A stretch of 64,000 nucleotides of DNA from an uncultured Clostridia bacterium. GTDB lineage: Bacteria; Bacillota; Clostridia; UBA1381; UBA9506. The position numbers and the translations under genes were made by a program. Below are positions 25,254 to 36,013 of this stretch, piece after piece (the first letter of the stretch is position 1; every line of letters begins with the position of its first letter). Below the pieces are notes generated by a model. It was not told the DNA's origin, ran no database searches, and saw nothing but the letters and a program-made list of their open reading frames with translations. The stretch spans positions 24,121 through 88,120 of the forward strand of contig CALYAO010000017.1 in assembly GCA_944393605.1 (NCBI GenBank), given 5' to 3'.

Positions 25254-28200
25254 TTATTCGGCATAGGTGATGGTGTTGAATATGATCTGCGCCGCCTGCG
25301 CTCTCGTCGCGCTGTCGAGCGGCTGGAACATATTGTCCCCCACGCCATTGATGATGCCAGATGCCTTCATCGCATTGACTGCGTTTACGGCATACCCATC
25401 AATCTGTGCCTCATCTGCAAAGGGCTCCGCATCAAACTGCATCTGAATCCCCAGCTCGGTAATGGCGCGGTAGAGCATCACCGCCATATCCTCACGGGTA
25501 ATCTCACTGCCAACGCCAAATGTGGTGTCCGACATGCCCTTCACCAGCCCGCTCTGGTATGCCGATGCGATATAGCTATAATACCAGGCATCCTCCGGGA
25601 CATCTACAAACGAGCAGGTGGCATCCGGGTCATAATACCCCAGCGCCAGCACAATCATCTTCACAAACTCTTCCCGCACAACCTTCTGATCGGGATTGAA
25701 TTGGGTGACATTGGACAAAACGCCGCGACGGGTCAAGGTGCCAATTGCCTCCTGCGCCCACGGCACCGTCTCCAGATCGGTAAATAAGAGCGGCACTTCT
25801 GGGGTATCGGGCTCCGTCGGCTGATTCATACCCGGCGTACTAAACCCAAGCCCACTGCCGCCGGTTCCGCCGCCACCGCCGCCAATCGTACTCGGGCGGT
25901 TCGGGCTGCCAGTATTCTGCCCGTTCGCAAGCGAGGACACCACGCTGTTAAACCGGTTTTGTACCGCCGCAACCGAGGCGTATTGCCGCCCCAGCATTTC
26001 TTTGAAAACGTCAGACGGGTCGAGGTTTGCATAGTCACTGCCCGCACTGGTGTTCACATCCACATAGGAGGCATAGGTCTGGGTCAGGAGGGTTTGCAGC
26101 GTCGTCCACGTGTTGGCCGGATTGCTGAATGCCGCACCGATCACCGCATCCACAAACGCCGCCTGCGCCTGCGCCAACGTGGTCATGGTCTTGGAGACCA
26201 TGAGGGTGGCCGCGATGGCCCGCGTCCCCGCGTCCATCGCCTGATAATCCGCCAGCAGCCTGGTATCCAGGCCCAGTGCCCCTGCATACCGCAGGATCCA
26301 AGCGTCTTCCTTGTCCGCATCGGACTCGCTGTTGAGCAGCTCGAGGCCCACCGCAATGTCCAGCACATCCTGCACCGACTGCACATCCGTAAAGGGTGCT
26401 GTCCGGTTGGCATTGAAGCTGCTCAGCACGTTCCCCTTATCCACATACGAGAGCAGGTACTCGGTCAGATCCAATCCCAAATAGGGGTCTTCCAGCATCT
26501 CACGGGTTACGGGATTTGCGTTATCGAGCGCTGCAATGAGGCTCGCGAGATTGTCCTGATGGGTGAAGTAGAAGGTGCCCGCCTTCTGATACCCCTGTGC
26601 ATCCACGCCGGCTTCCACCGTATACATCCCCTGCGGCCACGACTCATCCAGCTGGATGTCCGTCGCGGCAAAGGTTCCGTTTGCCGCGGTCACCAGGTGG
26701 TCCACATAGACAATCTCCCCTTCGGACAGAACCGAAATGGGGATGAGCCGGCCGGCCTGTGCCGGGCTGATGGCGCCGCTTACCTCCAGACGGAGGGTCT
26801 GCGTGTTATACACCGCCGCAAGCGACGTCATATCCACGCTGCTGGTGCCCGACGGCATCCATTTCTCGGTACCCGCACTCGTCAGATCATATACGCCCGA
26901 GAGCAGCCGCTGTCCAGCCGCCCCAATCGCATCCCATACAAACACTTTGATGTGCTGGCTTGCCGCGGTTACTGTAAGGGATGCCTCAAAGGACAGCGAA
27001 TCCCCCGCAGAAAGTCCCGGGTGGGACTCGGTCACCACATCCAGCAGTTTTGCACCGTCGTACAGCGCCGCAATGCAAACCACGTCTCCCAGGTCCGCAT
27101 ACACATCCCCTGTAAGCGACACATTTGCCGTACCAACCGTAAGCCGGTCGGTTTCGTTCACCGTGAGGGAGGAGACATAGAGCGCAGGCTGCTGCATGGT
27201 GTGGAACGCAAACGTCCGCGTCCCGCTATCCACGCTGATGCCCTCATAGTCTACCAGTGACGGGGACAGGGTCAACGTATAATCCGTATCAAACGCCAGC
27301 GCACCGTCTAAAACCAGCGTACACGTTCTGGGGTCAAGCGGGTCGCTCAGCACCTCCGCTACCTCGGCGCCGTCTATGGCAAACGAGCCCGGCACAAAGG
27401 AAGCACGATCCATGTTTTTGTCAAAGGTCACCGTAAACTGCGGCTGGATGTCCACATTGTCCGCATTGATAGTCAGCGCAGGGATGCTCGCCTTGGCTGT
27501 CTGCGCCTCATACGTGAAGCGCACAGCCGAAACCGCAACCGCCCATGCATACCCGCTCTTGTATGCCGGGAACTTCACCTTCAGATATTGAATCTCATTG
27601 GGGTCCACAACCGTCTCTCCCGTGGCCGAATCCACCGGGAAGATCAGGTCCGCAATATTGGCCTCATGCAGATAGGTCGCATACCCGGCGTTGTTGTACA
27701 CGATGGTAGGCGCGGCATTGGCCGTAGCATATGTGACATTGTCCTCCGACACCTCAATGGTGAACAGCTGGGTGGAATCCACCAAACCCGGCCCGTGAAT
27801 CACCGACCAGACCTGGAAGCTTTTGAGCGCACCCGCCGGCACCTTGTATGTAATGTAGTTATCCGCAAAGTCGTTCAGCGGGCCATACCGGTCTGCACCG
27901 TGATCCGGATCATATTTCGGATCGGGATTGTTGACGCGCGCCGCGATATCGGGCCTGCCAGACGCATCCTTTGAGACGTCAAACACCAGGTTTGCGTCAT
28001 TAATGTCCAAGCACTCATCCAAAACCGTCCCCGCAGGGGCCATAGGGCCTGTCGCAGTCGTCCGGAAGGTCAGCGTCTTGGGCAAAATCTCTTTGTCGCT
28101 CACCGCACACACCGCGTCCCCAATGGTGAGGGTGTATACGGTGTCCCGAGCCAGAGCGCTCCCAAACCGGATCTCACAGGCATCCGCCCCAACCGGCGTC

Positions 28201-31200
28201 ACCGATGCGATGACCGCACCGTTGTCCACCGCAAAGTTCGCGGGAATCAGCGTGGCCGTATCCATGTCCTCGCTGAAACGCAGGAGCAAAATGGGCTCCA
28301 CCTGCACGTTCGTATTGGGCGACAGCGTCGCAAGCACGGTGCCCGGCGCGGGCTCTTCCCCGCCTTGGCCGTCGCCATAGCCGATCTCGACATACGAAAT
28401 CATCGCGCTCCAAGACGCCACATCCGACCACGCCGGGAAGGTGAGCCGCAGATACTGCATGTCAGAGGGGATGCCGCTGGCAAGGCTCGCCTTGTGCGAA
28501 ATGGTGGAATACCCGCTGTTCTCATATTCCTGCGCGGTCGCAATGGGCTGCGCATCCGCGTCCGTTGTGCCCTTTGGCGGCGTCGCAAGCGCCTGCCACG
28601 CAGCCCCGTCCGCCGACACTTCAAACTTGAAGCTGTCCACACCGTTGATGACACACCAAACATCAAAGTTTTCGATCATGCCAGACGGCACCTTGTAGGT
28701 CACAGAGTGCTCCGTCCCTGTGCTGGTCGTATTGCCAGCGACCCGAATCTGGCCCAGGCCATGTGTCGGGTCATACCGGCCGCCCACCTGGTCGGGCTGA
28801 ACCTGAACCTGAATGGAATCGGTTTTGGCATCCAGATATTGATTATTCAGGTCGATGCACTCGTCCTCAATCACGCCTTCACCCGGCACTGGACCGGGGT
28901 CCTCTCCGCCGCCCTGTCCGTCGTCGTAGTCAATCTTCACATAGGTCAGCAGCGCACGCCAATTCTCGCCCGCGCCCCATCCCGGGAACGTGATTTTCAG
29001 GTACTGCATCCCTTCCGGGAGGCCCAGCGCCAGGCTGGATTGATAGGAGATGGGAGACCAGCCGTTCTTGGTCGGCGCTTCCAGTGTCTTTCGCATGGGC
29101 CTTGCCGTAGCATCGTCTACCGCCGGCATGGGCAGCGTCTGCCAGGTCGTCCCATTTTGGGATACCGCCAGCGAGAAATCGTTGCCGCCCGTCACATTCA
29201 TGGTCGCCCAGACCTCAAAGCTACCAATGGTCTGCCCCTCCGCCGTCTTATACGTAACATAGTGCGTATTGCCGTCATGCGCGGCGCTGTCGCTGACCAC
29301 CAGACGGTCAAAGTCGTGCCGGGGGTCATAGTTGGCGTTCTCGCCCGTGCCCACCACAATTTTACCCGACTGGTCGTCAATCTTACCCAGTGTATCACAC
29401 TCATCCTCGATGCCCGTTGCGGGCTCTGGATCGGGCACATCTCCGCCGCCTTCGCCGTCACCATAGCCGATTTTCACGTAGGCGAGCTGCGCTTCCCAGC
29501 TGTTGGTTCCATTCCAAGCCGGGAAGGTGACCTTTAGGTATCGCATCCCGGCGGGGATACCGCTTGCATTGCTGGCTTTAAAGGAAATGGTCGAATAGCC
29601 GCTGTTCTCATATTCCTGCTCGGTCGCAATGGGCTGCGCATCCACATCCGTTGTGCCCTTTGGCGGCGTCGCAAGAGCCTGCCAGCTTGTCTTGTCCGCC
29701 GACACCTCAAATTTGAAGTTGTCCGTGTTGAGCTGCACGCCCCATACCTCAAAGTTTTGGATGACGGTATTTTCGGGAACCTCATAGATCACATAGTGCT
29801 CCGTCCCCGTGCTGGTGACACTGCCATTGACACGCAGCCGCCACAGGCCATGCACCGGGTCATACCGCGTGTTGCCGTCCTGGTGCGCCATGATGAGGCT
29901 TGAATACTCCGCCGCCTTCGTCAGATCCTCTCCCTCATCCTCTATAACGCCCTCCTCCGGCTCCACCGGGCCAGGATCTTCGCCGCCTTCGCCGGCACCG
30001 TATCCAATTTCTACATACGAAATCTGTGCACGGAAGGAATCCGTCCCCGACCATGCCGGGAAGGTGAGCCGCAGATACTGCATGTCGGAAGGGAGGCCAC
30101 TGGCAAGGCTCGCCTTGTGGGAAATGGTGGAATACCCGCTGTTTTCGTATTCCTGCTTGGTTGCAATGGGCTGGAATGCATCATCCACCGTGCCTCGCGG
30201 CGGCGTCGCCAGTGCCTGCCACGTATTGCCGTTCGCCGACACTTCAAACTTAAAGTTGTCCACGCCGTTAATCACGCACCAAACATCAAAGTTTTCAATC
30301 ATGCCCGACGGTACCTTGTAGGTCACCGAATGCTCCGTCCCTGTGCTCGTCGTGTTGCCCGCAACCCGAATCTGACCCAGGCCATGTGTCGGGTCATACC
30401 GGCCGCCCACCTGGTCGGGCTGATTCTGCTCCTGAATCTTTTCCGTTTTATCCACCAGCGCCGAATTCAAAAGGTCGGTGCACTCATCCTTGATCACACC
30501 TTCGCCCGGCTCCACCGGGCCGGGATCTTCGCCACCTTCTCCAGCGCCATAGCCGATCTTCACATACGCAATCTGGGCCCGGTAGGACTCGTTGCCATTC
30601 CAGCCCGGGAAGGTAATTTTCAGATACTGTGCACCCTTTGGGATACCCGCCGCAATGCTTGATTTGTACGACATGGTGGAATATCCCTGGCTTTCATACT
30701 CCTGCTTGGTCGCAATGGGCGTCCCCTCTTCGTCTACTTCCGTGGGCGTCGGCATGGGCGTCCAAGTTGTGCCATCGGACGACGTCGCAATCTGGAAGAA
30801 ACTCTTTGCGTTGTTTTGCACGCCCCAAATCTCAAAATTCTCAATCATACCCAACGGCACCTGATACGTGATCCAGTGCTCGCTGCCCGTACTTGTGCTC
30901 TCTGGGCTGCCGTCCACACGGATGCGGTCCGCACCATGCACCGAGTCGAATTTGCCATCGTTGCCCGACTGCACTGTGATTCTGTCAGACGACTTGTTGT
31001 GGAGTTTGGTCAGATCAACGCCCTCGTCCTCCATCACGCCTTCACCCGGCTCCACCGGGCCGGGATCTTCGCCGCCTTCGCCTTCACCATAGCCGATTTC
31101 CACATAGGAAAGCTGCGCATCCCAGTTGTTGCCGCCGCTCCATGCCGGGAAGGTGAGCTTTAAGTACTGCATCCCAGAGGGAATGCCGCTCGCAAGGCTT

Positions 31201-32735
31201 GCTTTGTGCGAGATGGTGGAATAGTCGCCCGCATACTCCACCGAAGTCGCGATGGGCTTAAACTGATCGTCCGTCGTATTCCTAGGCGGCGTCGCCAGCG
31301 TCTGCCACGACGATTTGTCCTTGGATACCTCGAACTGAAAGTTGTCCACGCCATGGATAACGCACCAGACATCAAAATATTCAATCATGCCGGACGGCAC
31401 CTTGTAGATAACATAGTGCTCGGTGCCCGTGCTGGTCATGTTTGCCTCTACCACACGCAGTCGCCACAGGCCATGCACCGGGTCATACCGCGTATTGCTG
31501 TCCTGATGCGGCACCACATACTGCGAGACCTCGTCTGCGATGCTCGTCGTTTCACCCTCGTCTTTTAAAACATTGCCAGTCGGCTCGGGGGCTTCTTCAC
31601 CGCTTTCGCCATAGCCGATTTTCACATAGGAAAGCACGACCCGCCAACGGCCACCCTCTTCCCATGCCGGAAAGCTGATTTTCAGGTACTTCATCCCCGT
31701 CGGCAGCCCCTGCGATACGCTGGATTTATAAGACAGGGTGGACCAGCCGCCGCTGTTGGATGACTCCAGCGTTTTGGCAACCGGCTGTGCCGCAGGGTCC
31801 AGACCTGCCGGCAAGGCCAGCTTCTGCCAATTCTGCTGATCGGCCGACACCTCCAGCGTAAAGTCACTGGAAGTCATCATGGTGGCCCACATCTCAAAGT
31901 TGCCAATGGTTTGGCCATCCTCTGCCGCATAGATCACATAGTGATTGGTTCCGTCGCTTGTGCCCTGGTCGTCCACCGTGAAGCACTCGTTGTCATGCTT
32001 GTCGTTGTACTGGGAGCCAATTGCCGAACCAACGATAATGGCACCTGACTGGCTATCAATTTTATTGAGTGTATCACATTCGTCCTCATACCCGCCTGTC
32101 GGGTCCACCACCGGCGGTTCGGGATCCGTTCCGCCTTCTTCGCCTTCCCCGTCACCATAGCCAATCTTCACATAGGAAATCTGCGCACCGATGGAATTGT
32201 CAAACGCCGGGAAGGTGATCTTTAAGTACTGCATCCCCGCCGGGATACCGGATGACAAGCTGGCCTTATACGAAATGGTAGAATATCCGCCGCTTTCATC
32301 GCCCTTGGCAGGACCATACTCCACATCCGTCGCGATGGGTTTTGCCGTCGGATCCACATCTGTCCCAGGCGTCGCAAGCGACTGCCAGCTTGTCCCATCT
32401 GCCGACACTTCAAATTTGAAATTGCCCGTGTTGAGATGGACACACCATACCTCAAAGCTCACAATGGCAGCTTCGGGCACCTTATATGTCACATAGTGAT
32501 CGGTGCCGTCGCTCGTAATCCCTCCGGGCAAACGCAGGCGCTCAGCGCCATGCACATCATCATATTTATAGTCGCCGCCCGGATGAGACATGATCCCTGT
32601 CGAGTAGTCATGAAGCAGCTTCAGATCCTTTCCCTCGTCCTCCAGGTAAGATACCGTATCCGCCGCAAACGTGACTGCCGGGAACAGGCCAACCACCATG
32701 GCAAGCGCCACAAACAGGGCCAGTATTTTTTTCAT
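25254..32735 (-). CDS. Giant 2493-residue surface protein: nine tandem modules, Big_5-like domains, C-terminal SLH
   Basis: A signal peptide (KKILALFVALAMVVGLFPA) is followed by eight homologous modules of about 180 residues, starting near residues 30, 214, 390, 567, 747, 930, 1107 and 1288, and a ninth near 1568. Each opens with a DEG/DEC motif, contains HYVTYKVP, YSTISYKASL and QYLKITFPAW, and ends ISYVKIGYG plus an acidic linker. This looks like a beta-sandwich carbohydrate-binding or coagulation-factor-type module. Two Big_5-like domains lie near 1466 and 1750 (LLLRFSEDMDTATLIPANFA). Three SLH modules end the protein (about 2320-2493). I prefer ATG at 32735, 8 nt after AGGAGG, over the ATG two codons upstream. 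Confidence 0.85.
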   Translation of the reverse strand: MKKILALFVALAMVVGLFPAVTFAADTVSYLEDEGKDLKLLHDYSTGIMSHPGGDYKYDDVHGAERLRLPGGITSDGTDHYVTYKVPEAAIVSFEVWCVHLNTGNFKFEVSADGTSWQSLATPGTDVDPTAKPIATDVEYGPAKGDESGGYSTISYKASLSSGIPAGMQYLKITFPAFDNSIGAQISYVKIGYGDGEGEEGGTDPEPPVVDPTGGYEDECDTLNKIDSQSGAIIVGSAIGSQYNDKHDNECFTVDDQGTSDGTNHYVIYAAEDGQTIGNFEMWATMMTSSDFTLEVSADQQNWQKLALPAGLDPAAQPVAKTLESSNSGGWSTLSYKSSVSQGLPTGMKYLKISFPAWEEGGRWRVVLSYVKIGYGESGEEAPEPTGNVLKDEGETTSIADEVSQYVVPHQDSNTRYDPVHGLWRLRVVEANMTSTGTEHYVIYKVPSGMIEYFDVWCVIHGVDNFQFEVSKDKSSWQTLATPPRNTTDDQFKPIATSVEYAGDYSTISHKASLASGIPSGMQYLKLTFPAWSGGNNWDAQLSYVEIGYGEGEGGEDPGPVEPGEGVMEDEGVDLTKLHNKSSDRITVQSGNDGKFDSVHGADRIRVDGSPESTSTGSEHWITYQVPLGMIENFEIWGVQNNAKSFFQIATSSDGTTWTPMPTPTEVDEEGTPIATKQEYESQGYSTMSYKSSIAAGIPKGAQYLKITFPGWNGNESYRAQIAYVKIGYGAGEGGEDPGPVEPGEGVIKDECTDLLNSALVDKTEKIQEQNQPDQVGGRYDPTHGLGQIRVAGNTTSTGTEHSVTYKVPSGMIENFDVWCVINGVDNFKFEVSANGNTWQALATPPRGTVDDAFQPIATKQEYENSGYSTISHKASLASGLPSDMQYLRLTFPAWSGTDSFRAQISYVEIGYGAGEGGEDPGPVEPEEGVIEDEGEDLTKAAEYSSLIMAHQDGNTRYDPVHGLWRLRVNGSVTSTGTEHYVIYEVPENTVIQNFEVWGVQLNTDNFKFEVSADKTSWQALATPPKGTTDVDAQPIATEQEYENSGYSTISFKASNASGIPAGMRYLKVTFPAWNGTNSWEAQLAYVKIGYGDGEGGGDVPDPEPATGIEDECDTLGKIDDQSGKIVVGTGENANYDPRHDFDRLVVSDSAAHDGNTHYVTYKTAEGQTIGSFEVWATMNVTGGNDFSLAVSQNGTTWQTLPMPAVDDATARPMRKTLEAPTKNGWSPISYQSSLALGLPEGMQYLKITFPGWGAGENWRALLTYVKIDYDDGQGGGEDPGPVPGEGVIEDECIDLNNQYLDAKTDSIQVQVQPDQVGGRYDPTHGLGQIRVAGNTTSTGTEHSVTYKVPSGMIENFDVWCVINGVDSFKFEVSADGAAWQALATPPKGTTDADAQPIATAQEYENSGYSTISHKASLASGIPSDMQYLRLTFPAWSDVASWSAMISYVEIGYGDGQGGEEPAPGTVLATLSPNTNVQVEPILLLRFSEDMDTATLIPANFAVDNGAVIASVTPVGADACEIRFGSALARDTVYTLTIGDAVCAVSDKEILPKTLTFRTTATGPMAPAGTVLDECLDINDANLVFDVSKDASGRPDIAARVNNPDPKYDPDHGADRYGPLNDFADNYITYKVPAGALKSFQVWSVIHGPGLVDSTQLFTIEVSEDNVTYATANAAPTIVYNNAGYATYLHEANIADLIFPVDSATGETVVDPNEIQYLKVKFPAYKSGYAWAVAVSAVRFTYEAQTAKASIPALTINADNVDIQPQFTVTFDKNMDRASFVPGSFAIDGAEVAEVLSDPLDPRTCTLVLDGALAFDTDYTLTLSPSLVDYEGISVDSGTRTFAFHTMQQPALYVSSLTVNETDRLTVGTANVSLTGDVYADLGDVVCIAALYDGAKLLDVVTESHPGLSAGDSLSFEASLTVTAASQHIKVFVWDAIGAAGQRLLSGVYDLTSAGTEKWMPSGTSSVDMTSLAAVYNTQTLRLEVSGAISPAQAGRLIPISVLSEGEIVYVDHLVTAANGTFAATDIQLDESWPQGMYTVEAGVDAQGYQKAGTFYFTHQDNLASLIAALDNANPVTREMLEDPYLGLDLTEYLLSYVDKGNVLSSFNANRTAPFTDVQSVQDVLDIAVGLELLNSESDADKEDAWILRYAGALGLDTRLLADYQAMDAGTRAIAATLMVSKTMTTLAQAQAAFVDAVIGAAFSNPANTWTTLQTLLTQTYASYVDVNTSAGSDYANLDPSDVFKEMLGRQYASVAAVQNRFNSVVSSLANGQNTGSPNRPSTIGGGGGGTGGSGLGFSTPGMNQPTEPDTPEVPLLFTDLETVPWAQEAIGTLTRRGVLSNVTQFNPDQKVVREEFVKMIVLALGYYDPDATCSFVDVPEDAWYYSYIASAYQSGLVKGMSDTTFGVGSEITREDMAVMLYRAITELGIQMQFDAEPFADEAQIDGYAVNAVNAMKASGIINGVGDNMFQPLDSATRAQAAQIIFNTITYAE
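28380..30490. repeat. Near-identical DNA repeats within the giant surface protein gene
   Basis: The DNA of module 5 (about 30020-30490) and module 8 (about 28380-28870) is nearly identical over long stretches. For example, the text around 28763-28800 and 30387-30424 agrees base for base. Modules 3 and 6, and 2 and 7, are also closest pairs by protein motifs. The pattern points to duplication of a block of modules with later divergence, and gives a substrate for homologous recombination. Confidence 0.75.
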
Positions 32736-32747
32736 CGCCATACCCTC

Positions 32748-35700
32748 CTATTGGATTTTTACGCTGTTGCTTTCCGGATCCCACTCCACCGGATGCTGCA
32801 TCGCCTCGCTGATAAAACGCAGCGGGACCAGGATGCGCCCGTCTGTCAATATGGGCGCCGCATCCAATTGGACGCTCTGTGTGTTGACATACGCCGTGCT
32901 GTCCCCTGCGGATAACACAATGCTGGTATATTTATCCAGCAGCGTCGCGCGGCCGCTTGCCTCATCCCAGCGGACTTCCAAGTCCAGCGCCTCCGCCGTC
33001 GCACGGATGGGAACCATCACCCGCTCATTCACCATCACCGGCGCCACATCATACGTAACAGGCACGCCGCCTACATACACTTTGATCTCCTGCTCCGGCT
33101 CTGTTGGCTCATCGGGATCTTCCACATTGCCACCCGGCGTGAAAACGATCTCGCGGTCCACATATGGTACATCGGGCTCCGTCGAAAGAATCAGGGTCCC
33201 AAAGCCAGACGTATCCTGCCAGTTGTTGCTCGTACCATTCCATGCCAGAACGGTTTCTCGCGTGATCCCGCCTTCGTTGTCATCACATGTCAGGTCAAAC
33301 CCAATCTCAACGCCATCTCCCGGCTGCACGCCTATCACATTCCACGGGATGGCCATCTCGACCGTATAGCCATCTTCTACGTCCTGCCAGCCGGTCTTAA
33401 CGCCGCTCACGTTGTTGTCATGCAGACCCGTCCGGCCCATGGGATAGCCAACAAACAGCTGCCGGTCCCCCTCCTGGTATGTCCCGCGTTTTTGGTTGCT
33501 GGGGTTCAGGAATACCTCCACGCAGTCGTTGTTATAAGGTTGCGAATGGGTAAAGGCCAATATGTGATCCACCACCTTGGCGCCGATGTAGAGGTTTTCG
33601 TTGTCCCACAGGGTGCCGAAATTGACAATGTTGTTGGCGCCTGATCCCGAGATCAAAAGCGACGCCTTGTTGTCCATCCGCCAGTCCGCCTCGGACAGTC
33701 TGCCGTCAATGGAGACGGGATTGCCCGTGAAGCGGGTATAGGAGACACCATCCGTAAAGTGCGGGGACTGGTCTGTTTTGGTATAGGTCACAACAAATGG
33801 GGTCTGTCCCACGTTGTCATACAGGTCCGTTGCCGTCACCACGACATTGTTCTCGCCCTCTTGTAGGACCACCTTTTCTACAAAGGTGTTGCCTTCCCGC
33901 ATCACGGCCTCCTGCCCGTTTACCATCACATACTTGACATCTTCATTCACTTGCCCGTGTAACACAAATTCCGCATCCTCTGTGGTGTTGGGGTCTGTGA
34001 AAGTAACCTCGGGCGCCAGAGAATCACAGAACACCTGGAGCGTCATAGGATCGGATTTGTTGCCCTCCGTATCTTCGGCGGACAGTGTGATGGTGTTATC
34101 CCCCTGCTCCAGCGCCACCGTCGTCTCAAAGGACAGGTCCTCACTGACTGCCACCTGTTCTCCATTCACGGTCAGCGTCCCCGCGGTGTTGAGCTTTCCC
34201 GTCAAAGGATACGCCGCACTGGATACCACGGTCTGCGGATCCTCTAGGTCAATGCCGACATAGTCGGGGTCATAAGTAAAAGAATAGGTCGCGGCTGGCG
34301 CGCTGTTTTTGTTCTCATCCGTCGCCTGCACCTGCACCCTGGTGGTCGCAGACGAAAGCGTCAACGGAACCGACACAGAGAGGTCCGTATCGGTGGTATA
34401 GGACTGGCCGTTAATCACAATGGTCGCCGGCTCGTCCGATGTAACCGTAAACGTGATCTCGCGGCTGCGGCTGACATACACATCTCCCTTTTGGCTCAGC
34501 TGCCGCTCAGGCACAAACTGCACGTCGGGATAGGAGACGTCGGTCTGGCTGGAGGACACCATGACAATACTTCTGGCCGGCACTGCAATATTTTTCACCG
34601 TCCCGCCGGCGATGTTCTGCCGAGCCGTTTCGCCAAATCCACTTGCCTGGATGGTATACACCGTCGCCGAGCTGCCCTTCATGCCATTGAAATTGTATAC
34701 CTTATCGTCCTTGGATGTGTTAACCAAAACGGCCAGCGTGCCGTTCGCGTGCTCATAGGCCACCATGTCCGTCATGAGGCCGCCATCGTTTTTCACGCCT
34801 GGGTCATCCGTTTCCATCCGGCGGATGTAGGAGCCTACCGGCGCGTTGTTGTAGATGGTTTCAAGCGCATAATACTGGAGGCCCTTGTTGACGATAGAAA
34901 CCCCTTCACCGTCAATCAGGCACTGCTGCCCCACGTCCGAGATGTTGCAGCGCGGGGACCAGCCAATCCACCAGAACCAATAGTTGATCCCGGTAAATCC
35001 CATATCTGCATTCATAATCCGCTGAATATCAATGACGCGATCAATCTCCAGAGGCTCCTCGATGGTTGCGTTACATACCTCGGTCTGCCAACGGTCCTTT
35101 TCAGGGAATTTGTCATACAATGCGGCAACCCGTCTGGGGCCGTCGTCCTGCGAATCCCGTTTGTTCATATAAGAGTGGCTGGCAAAGGCATCCAGCGCGT
35201 CCTGCAAGTCCTTGTCCCTTTCCAAATCTGAAAAATTTTCTCCCAGCCACATCTCCGTGTTGATGTAAGAACCGCCCTCAGGCCCAATCAACGTCACATC
35301 CTGGTAACCCGCCTCATCCATGGTCTTGCGCATGAGCTTGGTCAGGCGGATGAACTGCTCGCCTGTCAGATACAGGCTCTGGTAATCCATCGCGTTTTCG
35401 GGCTCATTTTGGACACTCAGCGCCGTCGGACGCGGCAGATGCTGTTCTTTTACCAAATAGTCCAGCACGTCCACGACATAATCGCAGTAGGGCTGCTCGT
35501 TCTCCTCCGGCAGCTTGGCCACCGTTCCGTCAGGATGCCGCCCCAGCTGGCTCTGATTGTCCTTAAAGACCGCAGGTGGTGAAAACAAGGTGAGCAGATA
35601 CTGCTCCACGCCATTGTCCAGCCCCAGGCGGATGTTGCCCGCCAGCCGGTCTAAGTGCTCCAACACAAGATTGCCGTCTAGATCCATACACTGAAAAGAC

Positions 35701-35939
35701 AGCTCAATGCGCTGAATGGTGGTACCCAGCTCCTTATACAGTACATTCTGTGCCTCATATTTGTTCCGAAATATAGCCGCCTCGCTGATATAGGCCGGCG
35801 TCAGACCCCACCCTTTTACCTGCTGGTAGTTGGTTGGAAGGACGGTGGCCTCATACACCGTCTCCGTCGCCGCCATCACAGGCATCACAGGCAGAAGCAG
35901 CGCCGTCAATATCACCAATGCTATCCACGCTCTTTTCAC
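32748..35939 (-). CDS. Secreted GH30-like glycoside hydrolase with CBM9-like and copper-amine-oxidase-N-like domains
   Basis: A 1063-residue exported enzyme. After a signal peptide comes a clan-A catalytic barrel (about 30-470) resembling GH30: YQQVKGWGLTPAYISE, acid/base glutamate in ALSVQNEPENAM near residue 180, and nucleophile in RWQTEVCNAT near 288. Ig-like segments follow (about 480-720), then a CBM9-like domain (VSIDGRLSEADWRMDNKAS, about 745-940). It ends with a copper-amine-oxidase-N-like repeat (VMVPIRATAEALDLEVRWD, VPLRFISEAM), often a wall-linked module in Clostridia. The start is GTG at 35939, 7 nt after GGAGG. It is first in the operon with the two SLH proteins. The linkage cut is unknown. 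Confidence 0.78.
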   Translation of the reverse strand: MKRAWIALVILTALLLPVMPVMAATETVYEATVLPTNYQQVKGWGLTPAYISEAAIFRNKYEAQNVLYKELGTTIQRIELSFQCMDLDGNLVLEHLDRLAGNIRLGLDNGVEQYLLTLFSPPAVFKDNQSQLGRHPDGTVAKLPEENEQPYCDYVVDVLDYLVKEQHLPRPTALSVQNEPENAMDYQSLYLTGEQFIRLTKLMRKTMDEAGYQDVTLIGPEGGSYINTEMWLGENFSDLERDKDLQDALDAFASHSYMNKRDSQDDGPRRVAALYDKFPEKDRWQTEVCNATIEEPLEIDRVIDIQRIMNADMGFTGINYWFWWIGWSPRCNISDVGQQCLIDGEGVSIVNKGLQYYALETIYNNAPVGSYIRRMETDDPGVKNDGGLMTDMVAYEHANGTLAVLVNTSKDDKVYNFNGMKGSSATVYTIQASGFGETARQNIAGGTVKNIAVPARSIVMVSSSQTDVSYPDVQFVPERQLSQKGDVYVSRSREITFTVTSDEPATIVINGQSYTTDTDLSVSVPLTLSSATTRVQVQATDENKNSAPAATYSFTYDPDYVGIDLEDPQTVVSSAAYPLTGKLNTAGTLTVNGEQVAVSEDLSFETTVALEQGDNTITLSAEDTEGNKSDPMTLQVFCDSLAPEVTFTDPNTTEDAEFVLHGQVNEDVKYVMVNGQEAVMREGNTFVEKVVLQEGENNVVVTATDLYDNVGQTPFVVTYTKTDQSPHFTDGVSYTRFTGNPVSIDGRLSEADWRMDNKASLLISGSGANNIVNFGTLWDNENLYIGAKVVDHILAFTHSQPYNNDCVEVFLNPSNQKRGTYQEGDRQLFVGYPMGRTGLHDNNVSGVKTGWQDVEDGYTVEMAIPWNVIGVQPGDGVEIGFDLTCDDNEGGITRETVLAWNGTSNNWQDTSGFGTLILSTEPDVPYVDREIVFTPGGNVEDPDEPTEPEQEIKVYVGGVPVTYDVAPVMVNERVMVPIRATAEALDLEVRWDEASGRATLLDKYTSIVLSAGDSTAYVNTQSVQLDAAPILTDGRILVPLRFISEAMQHPVEWDPESNSVKIQ

Positions 35940-36013
35940 ACCGGTTCCTCCTCGTTACTTATTTTCTTCCATGCTTCTTGCAAATGTTTACAAAAGCCCC
36001 ATCGTCTATCTTT

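Noticed and set aside
25254..32735. Regular DNA repeats considered as a CRISPR array or satellite
   Set aside because: Units are about 540 bp, in frame, and encode homologous protein modules with intact linkers; there are no short spaced repeats.
35980..36013. Second element-like stretch (ATAGACGAT with TTTTGT) downstream of the GH30 promoter -10, in reverse orientation
   Set aside because: It lacks the 20-bp half-site spacing and the fixed distance to a -10; treated as partial resemblance only.
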